From the NCBI GenBank assembly GCA_016793095.1, contig JAEUJQ010000050.1, forward strand, positions 1-64,000: a stretch of 64,000 nucleotides of DNA, in the 5' to 3' direction. The DNA is from Myxococcaceae bacterium. GTDB taxonomy: Bacteria; Myxococcota; Myxococcia; Myxococcales; Myxococcaceae. Positions 24,868 to 33,637 of this stretch are shown here, piece by piece. Under the pieces are notes generated by a model that did not search any database, had not been told where the DNA came from, and saw nothing but the letters and a program-made list of their open reading frames with translations. Position 1 is the stretch's first letter. The number at the start of each line of letters is the position of its first letter. Made by a program: the position numbers and the translations under genes.

Positions 24868-25416
24868 TCAGCGGGCCTTCACGCACTTCGCGGTGTCGGC
24901 GCCAGAGTGCGCGCACGCCTCGCCCTCGCGACAGCAGACGCTCATGCACTGGCGGTGAGCGCAGCGACATCGGCCGCTCGCCAGCTCGTCGCCAGCGCAG
25001 TCGTCACGCACCGGGACCCCGGCATCGAGCAGCTCGCGCGCGACGTTCTCGGCCGCACGATCGATCTCGCGATCGACCGCCTTGCAGTCGAGCACGCTCC
25101 ACTGCGCGCGGTACCGCTCGAGCAGGGCCTCGCGCTCGGCGGGCGGAGTCTTCTCTCTCTCGAGCTGCTTTCGCAGTTGCACGAGCTCAGCCTCGAGCAG
25201 CTCGGCTCGCGCGCACGAGAGCGCCCCGGCCTCGAACGCCTTGCACTCGATGACCCACTTCTGACCGATGCGCTCGATGGCGTTGGGGAACTGCCGGAAG
25301 AACGGCGGGAGCTCGCCCTTGAGCTCGCGCGCGGCGTACGCCTTCCACACGGCGGGCCACAGCTGCTCGCACGAGAGCGGCGCGGCGGTGACGATGAGCG
25401 ACAGGAGCAGCGACAT
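24868..25416 (-). CDS. Secreted Cys-rich protein of unknown function
   Basis: A 182-residue protein with a signal peptide (MSLLLSLIVTAAPLS). Residues 60-130 are helical and charged, with KQLEREKTPPAEREALLERY as a likely coiled segment. The C-terminus (about 140-182) has nine cysteines in a compact cluster (CRCAHRQCMSVCC), as in small disulfide-rich domains. No known function. The gene stands alone on the minus strand, 52 bp from the alpha-amylase stop. Confidence 0.7.
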   Translation of the reverse strand: MSLLLSLIVTAAPLSCEQLWPAVWKAYAARELKGELPPFFRQFPNAIERIGQKWVIECKAFEAGALSCARAELLEAELVQLRKQLEREKTPPAEREALLERYRAQWSVLDCKAVDREIDRAAENVARELLDAGVPVRDDCAGDELASGRCRCAHRQCMSVCCREGEACAHSGADTAKCVKAR

Positions 25417-25468
25417 GGGTCGCAGTCTCGCACGCCGGCGCCCACCAGCGCTCGGACGCCCTCAGCCC

Positions 25469-27808
25469 TCACCGGAGCCACGCGCCATCGACGCCGACCT
25501 TCCCAGGTCCATCGAGGAGCCACACCCCCGCCGAGCCATTCCGCACCTGGAACGTGAGCGTGCCGCCCTGACCGACCACCTGCGTCTGACCCGTCACGGC
25601 GTCGCGGTACGTGCCCCCTCGGAGTCCGCTGACGCTGATGGTGTCTCCGCCCTGGCTCATGCCGACGACGGCGAACACCCGGTCCTCGTAGTTGCGCACG
25701 AACCACGCCGCGTTGTCGCTCTCTCCGAAGCGCTCGAGGCGGCCACGCTGGAGCGCGAGGCTCGCCCGGCGGATGAGGTTGAGCCGCTTGACGTGCGCGA
25801 CGAACGGGTGCGCGAGCGTCGCCTGGCGCGCGGGGGGCTCGAGGTGGTCTCCGAAGTACGCCCGGCCGCTGGTGGCGCGCGGCGCGTCGTTTCCGTCGAT
25901 CTCGGCGCCCGCCTTGAAGCGCACCTCGGTGCCGTAGAACAGCGCGGGGACGCCGCGCACGAGGAAGACGAAGTTCAGCGCCGAGGCGAGCGCCTGGTCA
26001 GAGCCCGCGAAGCGGTACTTCCAGTCGTTCTGCGGCCCGACGTCGTGGTTGTCGAGGAAGGTGACGAGCTTCGTGGCGTCGCCATACACGCCATCCCTCG
26101 CGAGCACGCCGCCGAGGCCCCCGAAGCGACCCTGGCTCAGGTTGTCGCGGAAGGTGCTGAAGAGCGAGAAGTCGAGCACCGAGAAGCCGGAGTCGTCGTG
26201 ACCGCCGCCGCACGGGTCCGTCGTGAGCCGCGTGTACCACCAGGGGCGGATCTGCGCGGGCCCGTTGTCCGACGAGTCGAGGCAGGTGCCCCAGCCGGTG
26301 CCCTTCACCAGGTTCTCGCCGAAGACGAACAGGCCCGGCTTGCGCGCTTTGAAGGCGTTGACGTACTCGAGCAGGTTGCCGCGCTCGAGGTGCTTCACGG
26401 TGTCGATGCGCAGCGCGTCCACGCCCAGGTCGAGGAAGCGGCCGTACGCGTCGATGATGTACTGCTTCACCGCCGGGTGCTCGGTGTTGAGGTCGATGGT
26501 GTCGCCAGCCATGTGCTTCTGCTGGAGCGCCCACGGGTTCTCCCAGTCGCCGCCCGCCATGAAGCCCGCCTGGTGGTACCAGGTCGCGTCGAGCCGGTTC
26601 GCCTGGATGTTGAAGAAGTGGTTCGGGTCGTGGTTCTGGAAGCCGCCGAAGCCGGTGACGGGAATCGACTGGCCGCACACCGGGCAGGTGATGGCGCGCG
26701 TGCCCGCGGGGTCGTGGTCGCGGAACACCTGCGGCGCGAGCGGGTTGTCGTCGTCCTCGCGGTTGGCGCTGCGGTAATCGCCGAGGTGCGTCTGGTAGGG
26801 CCACGCGGGGTTCGACGACGGGAACGCGCCGGTGCGCCGGTAGTACTTGATGGGCGCGCGCAGGTTGTGGACCTGGCCGCGGAGCCCGTAGTTCGACGAG
26901 TGGTTGATGACGATGTCGAGCACGAGCTTCATGCCGCGCCGGTGCACCTCGCAGATGAGGTCCTGGAACGTCGCGCCCGGCGACTCGAGCCGCGGGTCCA
27001 CCCGGGTGAAGTCGAAGCCGTGGTAGCCGTGGTAGTCGAGCCCGCTGCGGTTCTCGACCACCGGCGTGAGCCAGATGGCGGTGAAGCCCAGCGTGTCGTG
27101 AATGTAGTCGAGCTGCTGGATGAGGCCCTTGAAGTCGCCTCGCCACTGCGGGTCGCCGAGCTCGAGGCGGTCGCGGTTGTAGAAGTCGTTCGACGGGTCG
27201 CCGTTGAAGAAGCGCGTCGTCATCAGGAAGTAGATGGTCTCGTCGCGGAAGTCCCCGGGCGGCGGCGGCGCGGGGCACGTCGGCGGCAGCCCGGCGTCGC
27301 GAACGCCCGCGTCGGATCGCAGGCCCGCATCGAGGGGCCCGCCCGCGTCCACTCGTGGCGTCCCCGCGTCAGCGCCGGCGTCGAGGTTCGGCACCACGCC
27401 CCCGTCGGCTGGACCCGCGTCGGTCGGCGGCTCGCCCGACGGACAGGCGGAAGGACACGAGACGGTGAGGCGTGACACCGTGCCTGCGTCGGGAGCACGC
27501 GCCGGGTCGGCGACCGACCGGCTCCCGTCGAGGACGAACTCGTACTCGACCTGCTGGCCGTGGGTGAGCGTGGACGAGACCTCCCACGCGCCCGCCGCCA
27601 CCGTCATGGGGATGCTGCGCCAGCCGGTGAAGTCCGCCCGGAGCGCGCAGGTGCGCTCCCCACCGTTCGGCAGCGAGAAGCGCACCGCGCACCGGGTGGA
27701 CAGCGGCGGCGTGCAGGTCACCGGCGCCGTCGAGGCGTCGGGCGTCGAGGACACACCGCACCCTGCGAGCATGACGGCCACGACGTGAAGAGCGCGCCTC
27801 ATGGGCAC
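25469..27808 (-). CDS. Alpha-amylase family (GH13) lipoprotein
   Basis: A 779-residue secreted glycoside hydrolase of family 13, probably acting on starch or glycogen. The lipobox VMLAGC ends at Cys17. Residues about 40-115 look like a CBM48/CBM20-type early-set domain (RADFTGWRSIPM, VEYEFVLDG). A linker rich in DAG and PPP follows (about 118-185). The catalytic barrel begins at ETIYFLMTTRFFNGD. Conserved regions are LDIVINH (about 297-303), DALRIDTVKH with nucleophile Asp469, GEN with acid/base Glu498, and FLDNHD with Asp589. A CPVC pair sits in an inserted loop (about 375-378). All three catalytic acids are present, so it should be active. Start at 27808; the third residue is also a Met. 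Confidence 0.93.
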   Translation of the reverse strand: MPMRRALHVVAVMLAGCGVSSTPDASTAPVTCTPPLSTRCAVRFSLPNGGERTCALRADFTGWRSIPMTVAAGAWEVSSTLTHGQQVEYEFVLDGSRSVADPARAPDAGTVSRLTVSCPSACPSGEPPTDAGPADGGVVPNLDAGADAGTPRVDAGGPLDAGLRSDAGVRDAGLPPTCPAPPPPGDFRDETIYFLMTTRFFNGDPSNDFYNRDRLELGDPQWRGDFKGLIQQLDYIHDTLGFTAIWLTPVVENRSGLDYHGYHGFDFTRVDPRLESPGATFQDLICEVHRRGMKLVLDIVINHSSNYGLRGQVHNLRAPIKYYRRTGAFPSSNPAWPYQTHLGDYRSANREDDDNPLAPQVFRDHDPAGTRAITCPVCGQSIPVTGFGGFQNHDPNHFFNIQANRLDATWYHQAGFMAGGDWENPWALQQKHMAGDTIDLNTEHPAVKQYIIDAYGRFLDLGVDALRIDTVKHLERGNLLEYVNAFKARKPGLFVFGENLVKGTGWGTCLDSSDNGPAQIRPWWYTRLTTDPCGGGHDDSGFSVLDFSLFSTFRDNLSQGRFGGLGGVLARDGVYGDATKLVTFLDNHDVGPQNDWKYRFAGSDQALASALNFVFLVRGVPALFYGTEVRFKAGAEIDGNDAPRATSGRAYFGDHLEPPARQATLAHPFVAHVKRLNLIRRASLALQRGRLERFGESDNAAWFVRNYEDRVFAVVGMSQGGDTISVSGLRGGTYRDAVTGQTQVVGQGGTLTFQVRNGSAGVWLLDGPGKVGVDGAWLR

Positions 27809-27955
27809 GCAGAGAGCAAGGCGCGTTCCTCTTCGCCCTCGCGCCGGCGCGCCGCGTCCTCTTTGAAATCAGGTGGCGTCAGAGGCGCCGACGGCCTCGC
27901 GAGGCAGAGAGTCCTCCTCGAGGCCAGGTCTTCAGTCAGCGGAGCGTGGCGAGGC

Positions 27956-28864
27956 TCAACTGCGCTTCAGCTTGTGCAGCGCGCCGTCGTTTTCGGTGAG
28001 CACGAAGAGGTCGCCCCTGCCGTTGAACGTGAGGCCCTCGATGCGCTCGAGCGGCTTGCCCTTCTTGTCCCGCAACGGGAACGACTGCACCAGGCGCCCG
28101 ATGACCTTGTCACCCTGCCGCTTGAGCTCGAGCTGCGCGACGGTGGACGACTCGTCGGAGGAGAGGAAGACATTGCCCGTCTTCGGATCGACCGCGACGG
28201 CCGAGAAGTCCTTGCAGACGCTCTTCACCTGGTCTTCGAGCTGCACCTTCATCGGCTTGCCGCCGCCGCCGTCACCCAGCAGCAGCAGCTGGCGTGGGCT
28301 GCCTTCTTTCGCGGCGAGCAGCTGAGGCCGGCCGGTCGGCGAGGCGTCGCCCGGCAGCCAGGCGAGGCCCTCGACGCCCTTGTTCGCGCGCCCATCGAGC
28401 TCGAGCTTGAAGGTCTTCTCGAGCTTCGGCGGCGCGCCCTTTTCGGGGTCCCACTCGTAGCGCAGCAGCTCGCCCTTCTCTTCACGCGAGACGAGCAGGT
28501 GGTGGCGGACCGGGTCGAAGGCGACGCCCTCGAGCTGGCTCTTGCCGTTGACGAGGCCCGGGAGCTTGAGCTTCGTGACCTTCCCCTCGGCGTCGATGAC
28601 GGCCACCTTGTCGGAGCGGTCGCCGACCACGAGGAACTTCCCTCCCGGCAGCGCGACGACGTCCGAGGCCTCCTTCATCGGGTACTTCGTCTTCTCGGCG
28701 ACCTCGAACTTCGCGGCGCCTCGGGCGAGGGTGCGGGGACCGCCGCGGTTGGTGGCCGCGCCGATGTTCCAACCAGCGATGCGATTCGTCACCGGCTGCT
28801 CCTGGGTCGAGAGGCGAGAGTCGTCTCTACGACAGTTTCGCGGAGCCCGGAAGGCCAGCCCCAT
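27956..28864 (-). CDS. Beta-propeller-like protein (SdiA-regulated/esterase-like pattern)
   Basis: A 302-residue protein with about six repeated segments of the SDVVALPGGKFLVVGDRSD / EGVAFDPVRHHLLVSREE / SAVAVDPKTGNVFLSSDES type. This is a beta-propeller pattern close to SdiA-regulated or phytase-like esterase propellers. There is no obvious signal peptide if the start is 28864. A later in-frame GTG may be the true start, since the first 30 residues look non-conserved. It overlaps the upstream transglutaminase-like gene by one base of the start and stop codons, forming a two-gene operon. Function is unknown. Confidence 0.75.
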   Translation of the reverse strand: MGLAFRAPRNCRRDDSRLSTQEQPVTNRIAGWNIGAATNRGGPRTLARGAAKFEVAEKTKYPMKEASDVVALPGGKFLVVGDRSDKVAVIDAEGKVTKLKLPGLVNGKSQLEGVAFDPVRHHLLVSREEKGELLRYEWDPEKGAPPKLEKTFKLELDGRANKGVEGLAWLPGDASPTGRPQLLAAKEGSPRQLLLLGDGGGGKPMKVQLEDQVKSVCKDFSAVAVDPKTGNVFLSSDESSTVAQLELKRQGDKVIGRLVQSFPLRDKKGKPLERIEGLTFNGRGDLFVLTENDGALHKLKRS

Positions 28865-29703
28865 CAGCGCTTCGCGAGCTCCTTCTTCAGGCGCATGACC
28901 TCGTTGTAGAGCGACTTCTGTTCGGCGCGAATCTGGTTGCCCGCCGCGTCGGCGCCGGGCGGCAACGCCGTCAGCTCTTCCTGCAGCACCTTGTGCTGGG
29001 CCTTGAGCGCGTCGATGTGGGCCTGGAGCTGCTCCTTCGAGACGCCCGAGAGGTCCTTCGGCGGGTTCTTCAGGTCGCCCGGCTGCGCCTTCACGTACTT
29101 CGCGATGGCCGGGTCGATGCCCGCGCGCCAGTTGGTGCCGTCATCGGCGAAGCGCACGTAGCCCTGCTTCTTCATCTCGGCTTCCCACGCCTTCGAGTCC
29201 ATGCCGTTCCACTTGCTCGCGCCCGCGCCGGTGTACTTGCCGCCGTTGTTCACCGCGAGCTGCCAGGCATCGAAGAAGTGGAACTTGCCCTGGTACGAGA
29301 TGCCCAGCGCGCCGTGGTCGGCGTTGGGCGTGGGCAGCGAGGAGTCCGCATCGGCGGAGATCATGCCCATGGGCTCCTTGATGCCCATGCCGCGGAACAC
29401 CGCCTCGAGGTTGTTGGCGTGGTCACCGCAGCTCCACTTCGCGGCGTCCCAGTTGCGCGCGAGGTTCTGCAGGCGCGTCCACAGGTTCGAGTTCACGCCG
29501 ACCTCGTTCTTCGCGAGCATGTCGCAGTACTTCGTGAAGCCGTACTTCGCCTTGTCGATGGGCGAGCCGTTCTGCACCGCGGCCGGTGCGTTCTTGAGCA
29601 CGTCGGCGCCGAACTCCTTGAGGATCTGCGCGTCGGTCTTCTCGGCGAGCGCGGGGAGAGCGAGGAGCACTGCGACGAGGAACAGTGGGAGCGGACGAGT
29701 CAT
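28864..29703 (-). CDS. Exported transglutaminase-like (papain-fold) protein
   Basis: A 279-residue protein with a signal peptide (MTRPLPLFLVAVLLALPALA). A Cys-His-Asp set in the right order can be read: Cys92 in WSCGDHANNLEAVFRGMG, His130 in NADHGALGI, and Asp145 in FHFFDAW. This is the layout of transglutaminase-like cysteine proteases and acyltransferases. The C-terminal third (about 225-275) is a charged helix, probably a coiled coil (KEQLQAHIDALKAQHKVLQE). ATG 29701-29703 is chosen because it gives the signal peptide; the frame is open 29 codons upstream. Substrate unknown. It is coupled to the propeller gene. Confidence 0.75.
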   Translation of the reverse strand: MTRPLPLFLVAVLLALPALAEKTDAQILKEFGADVLKNAPAAVQNGSPIDKAKYGFTKYCDMLAKNEVGVNSNLWTRLQNLARNWDAAKWSCGDHANNLEAVFRGMGIKEPMGMISADADSSLPTPNADHGALGISYQGKFHFFDAWQLAVNNGGKYTGAGASKWNGMDSKAWEAEMKKQGYVRFADDGTNWRAGIDPAIAKYVKAQPGDLKNPPKDLSGVSKEQLQAHIDALKAQHKVLQEELTALPPGADAAGNQIRAEQKSLYNEVMRLKKELAKR

Positions 29704-29840
29704 GGAGGCCCTTCGGTTGCGACCGACGTGCCACCAAAGCCCCTTCGGAGCTGCCTCCTGCCGGGCGCACCCCTTGCGACGTTCGCGCAAAACCGTCGTG
29801 AGCGACGTCAGTGGCGCGATGGTGCGGTATGCAGGCGCCG

Positions 29841-30311
29841 ATGAACACCTGGCTGATGAAGAGCGAGCCCGACGTCTTCTCCATCGACGACCTGAAGCGC
29901 GCGAAGACGACCGGCTGGGAAGGTGTGCGCAACTATCAGGCCCGGAACTTCATGCGCGACGAGATGAAGCCAGGCGATCTCGTGCTCTTCTACCACTCGA
30001 ACGCCGAGCCGTCGGGCGTGGCGGGCGTCGCGAAGGTGGCCGGCCCGCCGATTCCCGACCCGACGCAGTTCGACAAGAAGAGCGAGTACTACGACGCGTC
30101 GAGCAAGCCGGTCGCGCCGACGTGGCTCATGGTGACGGTGAGCTTCGTCGAGGCGTTCGATGCCGTGGTGCCGCTCGCGACGCTGAAGGCCGAGAAGGCC
30201 CTCGCCGGCATGGCGCTGCTGCAGAAGGGCCAGCGGCTGTCCGTGCAGCCGGTGTCCAGGGCGCACTTCGCGAAGGTGCTCTCGCTCGCGAAGGCGAACA
30301 CGAAGGTGTGA
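29841..30311 (+). CDS. EVE-domain protein (ThyN1-like)
   Basis: A 156-residue protein that is one complete EVE domain, related to human THYN1. EVE domains have a PUA-like fold and are thought to read modified bases in DNA or RNA. Landmarks are the opening NTWLMKSEPDVFSIDDL, GWEGVRNYQARNFMRDEMKPGDLVLFYHSN, VAGVAKVAG and the C-terminal PVSRAHFAKVLSLA. ATG 29841 matches the usual family start; ATG 29829 is four codons earlier. Family length is normal. It stands apart from restriction genes, so its partner is not visible. Confidence 0.92.
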   Translation: MNTWLMKSEPDVFSIDDLKRAKTTGWEGVRNYQARNFMRDEMKPGDLVLFYHSNAEPSGVAGVAKVAGPPIPDPTQFDKKSEYYDASSKPVAPTWLMVTVSFVEAFDAVVPLATLKAEKALAGMALLQKGQRLSVQPVSRAHFAKVLSLAKANTKV

Positions 30312-30461
30312 CGCCGGTCGTCTCTCCGAGGTGTGCGCGACGCGCACTCTGCTGATCAGGCTGCGACTCACCCGGTGCGTCGGTGACCCGGGTGCTGCCG
30401 ATGCAACCGCCTGGAAAGGCCAGCCGAGCGCCGGGCATGGTGCGTGAATTGCGCTGCCGAC

Positions 30462-31361
30462 ATGCGTCCTCTCATCGCTGCGCTGGGGCTCGTCGCTTCG
30501 TCCTCGTGGGCCGACGTGAAGCCCGCCGCCGTACAGGTGTGCCTCGAGCTGCCCGAGGGCGAGACGCTGTTCGCGAGCCAGAAGGGCCCGTCGATGCGCG
30601 CCATCGGGAACGGCGCGTGGATGCTCGACCTCGACGTTCGCTTCGATGGCGTCGCGCCAGAGAAGGTGACGCGCGCGCAGGGCTCGTGTCTCCGCGCCTG
30701 GCTGCGCCCCCGGAAGGTCCGGAAGGTCGAGGTGTCGTTCGACCGCCTCGCGCACAACCTCGTGCCGGCGACGAAGGACGTCAACCTCGAGCTCAAGAGC
30801 GACCTCTTCTACGACGCCGGCGCGTTCGCGGTGTCGCAACGGCCGTTCTCCACCATCGAGGTGGGCGCTCCAGGGACGCTCACGGTCGAGCGGCAGACGC
30901 CCGCGGGTCCCGTCGTGGAGTCCCCTTCCCGGCTGCCCATCGGCCAGTACCGGATCACCTTCACGCCGGCGCCGTCGCCGCGGCCATGCGAGACGCGCCT
31001 CGAGGTCCTCACCGTCGGCAGCGTCACCAGAGAGCGCCAGCCCGCGCTGCTCGCCGAGCTCACCGCGTACTACGAGCAGGAGTTCCTGCCTGAGGTGCTG
31101 AAGAAGCTCTCGGTCACCTGCTCGGAGGCCGAGGTCGCGATGGTGCAGACGACGCTGGCCGACGGCGTCTTCGCGCGCCCGTGGGTGCCGCGCATCGTGA
31201 AGCGACGCCTGCCCGAGCGCGAGCCGCGGTTCGAGCTGATCCAGGCAGGAGCCCGGCAGCCGGTCGACGAGACCGTGCTCATCACCATCGAGGCGGGTCA
31301 GCACTTCGACCTCGTGTCGGCCTCGCCGGTCGGTGAGCAGCTCGCCGCGAGCACGCCGTAG
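30462..31361 (+). CDS. Exported protein of unknown function
   Basis: A 299-residue protein with a signal peptide (MRPLIAALGLVASSSWA). The body mixes beta-rich segments with no recognisable domain. Three or four cysteines are spread out (one at VQVCLELP, one at GSCLRAWL, one at PCETRLEV, one at VTCSEAEV). Near its end EVLITIEAGQ-like beta strands occur. The frame begins six codons earlier (MNCAADMRP) but the ATG at 30462 fits the signal peptide better. It is followed by the helicase gene at 48 bp. Confidence 0.65.
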   Translation: MRPLIAALGLVASSSWADVKPAAVQVCLELPEGETLFASQKGPSMRAIGNGAWMLDLDVRFDGVAPEKVTRAQGSCLRAWLRPRKVRKVEVSFDRLAHNLVPATKDVNLELKSDLFYDAGAFAVSQRPFSTIEVGAPGTLTVERQTPAGPVVESPSRLPIGQYRITFTPAPSPRPCETRLEVLTVGSVTRERQPALLAELTAYYEQEFLPEVLKKLSVTCSEAEVAMVQTTLADGVFARPWVPRIVKRRLPEREPRFELIQAGARQPVDETVLITIEAGQHFDLVSASPVGEQLAASTP

Positions 31362-31409
31362 TCGCTCGTCGAAGACCTGAAGCGCGGCACTCCGGGTAGA
31401 ACGGCGTCG

Positions 31410-33632
31410 ATGGAGTCGTCTGTCCTCGTCGCCGAGCTCGGGCCCACGAACACGGGCAAGACGTGGCGCGCCATCGAGCGCATGCTCGAGCACGACACCG
31501 GCATGATGGGGCTGCCGCTGCGGCTGTTGGCGCGCGAGGTCTACGACAAGGTGACGGCCCGCGTCGGTGAAGCGCGGGTCGCGCTGGTGACGGGTGAAGA
31601 GAAGCGCGTTCCGCTCCGGCCCTCGTATTGGATCTGCACGGTCGAGGCGATGCCGGTGGGTGAGCCGGTCGACTTCCTGGCCGTCGACGAGATTCAGCTC
31701 TGCGCGCACCGCGAGCGCGGCTTCGTCTTCACCGACCGGCTGCTCCACGCGCGCGGCCGCCGCGAGACGTGGTTCCTCGGCGCCGAGACGATGGCGCCCG
31801 TGCTGCGCGCGCTCCTGCCCGAGGTGACGTTCCGGCGCAGCGAGCGCCTCTCGCAGCTGCGGAGCTTCGGCACGAAGTCGCTCAAGAGCCTCCCGCCCCG
31901 CTCTGCCGTGGTCGCCTTCTCCACCGAGCGCGTCTACGAGCTCGCCCAGGCGCTCCGGGAGCTGCGCGGCGGCGTCGCCGTCGTGCTGGGGGCGCTCTCG
32001 CCGCGCACCCGCAACGCCCAGGTCGCGCTCTACCAGGCCCGCGAGGTCGAGTACCTGGTCGCCACCGACGCCATCGGCCTGGGCCTCAACCTCGACCTCG
32101 AGCGCGTCGCCTTCGCCACCCTCACCAAGTTCGACGGCTTCGAGCAGCGGGCGCTCACCGACGACGAGCTGGCCCAGATCGCCGGCCGCGCTGGACGTCA
32201 CGTGCGCGACGGCGAGTTCGGCACCCTCACCAGCGCGCCGGCGCTCTCGCCGAAGACCGTCGCTGCCATCGAGTCGCACCGCTACCCCGCCGTCGGCCGG
32301 CTCGTCTGGCGGAGCAGCGACCTCGACTTCGAGAGCCCCCTCGCCCTCCTCGACTCCCTCTCGGTCGGGCCGCCGCACGAGCGCTTCGCCCGGGTGGAGC
32401 GGGCCGACGACTTCGACGCGCTCAAGGCCCTCGCCACCGACCCCGAGGTGCTCGCGCTCGCCACCAGCCGCGCCGAGGTGGAGCGCCTCTGGCAGGTCTG
32501 CCGCGTGCCCGACTTCCGCAAGGGCGTGCTGGGAGAACACCCCCGGCTGGTGAAGGAGCTCTTCCTGCAGCTCGCGCGTGGCCAGGGTCGGCTCGGCGAT
32601 GACTGGCTGCGCCGGCAGGTCGACGCGCTCGCGGACCTGAAGGGCGACCTCCACACGCTCACCGCGCGCCTCGAGGCCGTGCGGACGTGGACGTACGTCT
32701 CGCACCAGTCGGGCTGGGTGAACGACGCGGCAGCCTGGCAGGAGCGCACCCGCACCATCGAGGACCAGCTGGGCGACGCGCTCCACCAGCGGCTCGTCGA
32801 GCGCTTCGTGCACCGCTCGGCGGCGGAGGGGCGACGGCGGCGCGGGGCTTTGACACCGGCCGCGGGGCCCTTCGCCCAGCTCGCGCGGCTCGTGGAGCGC
32901 ACCGACAGCGATGACGACTTCGTGCAGCGCGTGGTGACGGCGCGCGGCGGGGCGCTCGAGCTCGGCCCGCTCGGCTCCATCAGCTTCGAGGGCGAGGTGC
33001 TGGGGAGGCTCCTGCGCGGGACCGACCGCCTCACGCCCGCCGTCGCGCTCGCCGACACGCGCCCCTGGAACGGGGGCCAGCGCGAGCAGCTCGGCCGACG
33101 GCTCGCCGCCTGCGCGAGGGACCTCGTGTCCGAGGCGATGGGCGGCTTCCCGGTCGAGGCCTTCACGGCGGCCTCGGCGACGCCTGCGCTGCGGGCCCTC
33201 GCCTGGCGCTTCGCCCGCGGGCTGGGGGTGGTGCGCTGGGACGCGTCGGTGCGCGAGCACGCGCGCCTGCTCGACGCCGACGCGCATCGCCGCCTCGACG
33301 CGGCCGGGGTGCGGGCCGGAGCGCGCTTCCTCCTCGTCGAGCGCGCGCTGCTCCCGGCGGCGCTCGAGCGTCGCGTGATGCTGACGGCGGTGTTCGAGAG
33401 CCGGCTGCGGCCCGCCGGCGTGCCCGGAGCGCCGCTCATTCGCCAGGACGCCTTGCGCGGGCTCGACCTCGAAGCGTGGGGCTACGAGCGGGTGGGCCCG
33501 GTGGCCGTGCGCATCGACGTCCTCGAGACGCTGCTCGCGTCGTTGGACCGGGGCGAGGCGCTCTGCCGGAAGTACGGCATCGACCCGGCGACGGCGCGCT
33601 GGTTGCTGCGCGAGCTGCGCGCCACTGCGTGA
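31410..33632 (+). CDS. SUV3-like ATP-dependent RNA helicase
   Basis: A 740-residue superfamily-2 helicase of the SUV3/SUPV3L1 type. In mitochondria SUV3 works with an exonuclease to degrade RNA. Helicase motif I is GPTNTGKT (residues 11-18), motif II is DEIQ (93-96), the variant that marks SUV3. The C-terminal RecA domain has VVLGALSPRTRNAQ and DAIGLGLNLDLERV, then motif VI QIAGRAGRH. A long helical C-terminal half (about 300-740) follows, as in the family. The protein begins almost at motif I, so it lacks the N-terminal extension of eukaryotic forms. Convergent with the next gene, only 5 bp apart. Confidence 0.9.
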   Translation: MESSVLVAELGPTNTGKTWRAIERMLEHDTGMMGLPLRLLAREVYDKVTARVGEARVALVTGEEKRVPLRPSYWICTVEAMPVGEPVDFLAVDEIQLCAHRERGFVFTDRLLHARGRRETWFLGAETMAPVLRALLPEVTFRRSERLSQLRSFGTKSLKSLPPRSAVVAFSTERVYELAQALRELRGGVAVVLGALSPRTRNAQVALYQAREVEYLVATDAIGLGLNLDLERVAFATLTKFDGFEQRALTDDELAQIAGRAGRHVRDGEFGTLTSAPALSPKTVAAIESHRYPAVGRLVWRSSDLDFESPLALLDSLSVGPPHERFARVERADDFDALKALATDPEVLALATSRAEVERLWQVCRVPDFRKGVLGEHPRLVKELFLQLARGQGRLGDDWLRRQVDALADLKGDLHTLTARLEAVRTWTYVSHQSGWVNDAAAWQERTRTIEDQLGDALHQRLVERFVHRSAAEGRRRRGALTPAAGPFAQLARLVERTDSDDDFVQRVVTARGGALELGPLGSISFEGEVLGRLLRGTDRLTPAVALADTRPWNGGQREQLGRRLAACARDLVSEAMGGFPVEAFTAASATPALRALAWRFARGLGVVRWDASVREHARLLDADAHRRLDAAGVRAGARFLLVERALLPAALERRVMLTAVFESRLRPAGVPGAPLIRQDALRGLDLEAWGYERVGPVAVRIDVLETLLASLDRGEALCRKYGIDPATARWLLRELRATA

Positions 33633-33637
33633 GGCCT

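Noticed and set aside
25268-27475. 735-codon frame opposite the alpha-amylase gene
   Set aside because: The minus strand has all GH13 motifs in frame. The plus strand frame is valine/arginine/glutamate-rich without motif.
29808-33287. 1159-codon frame on the minus strand
   Set aside because: It runs opposite three well-supported genes (EVE protein, exported protein, SUV3 helicase). No family motif is present.
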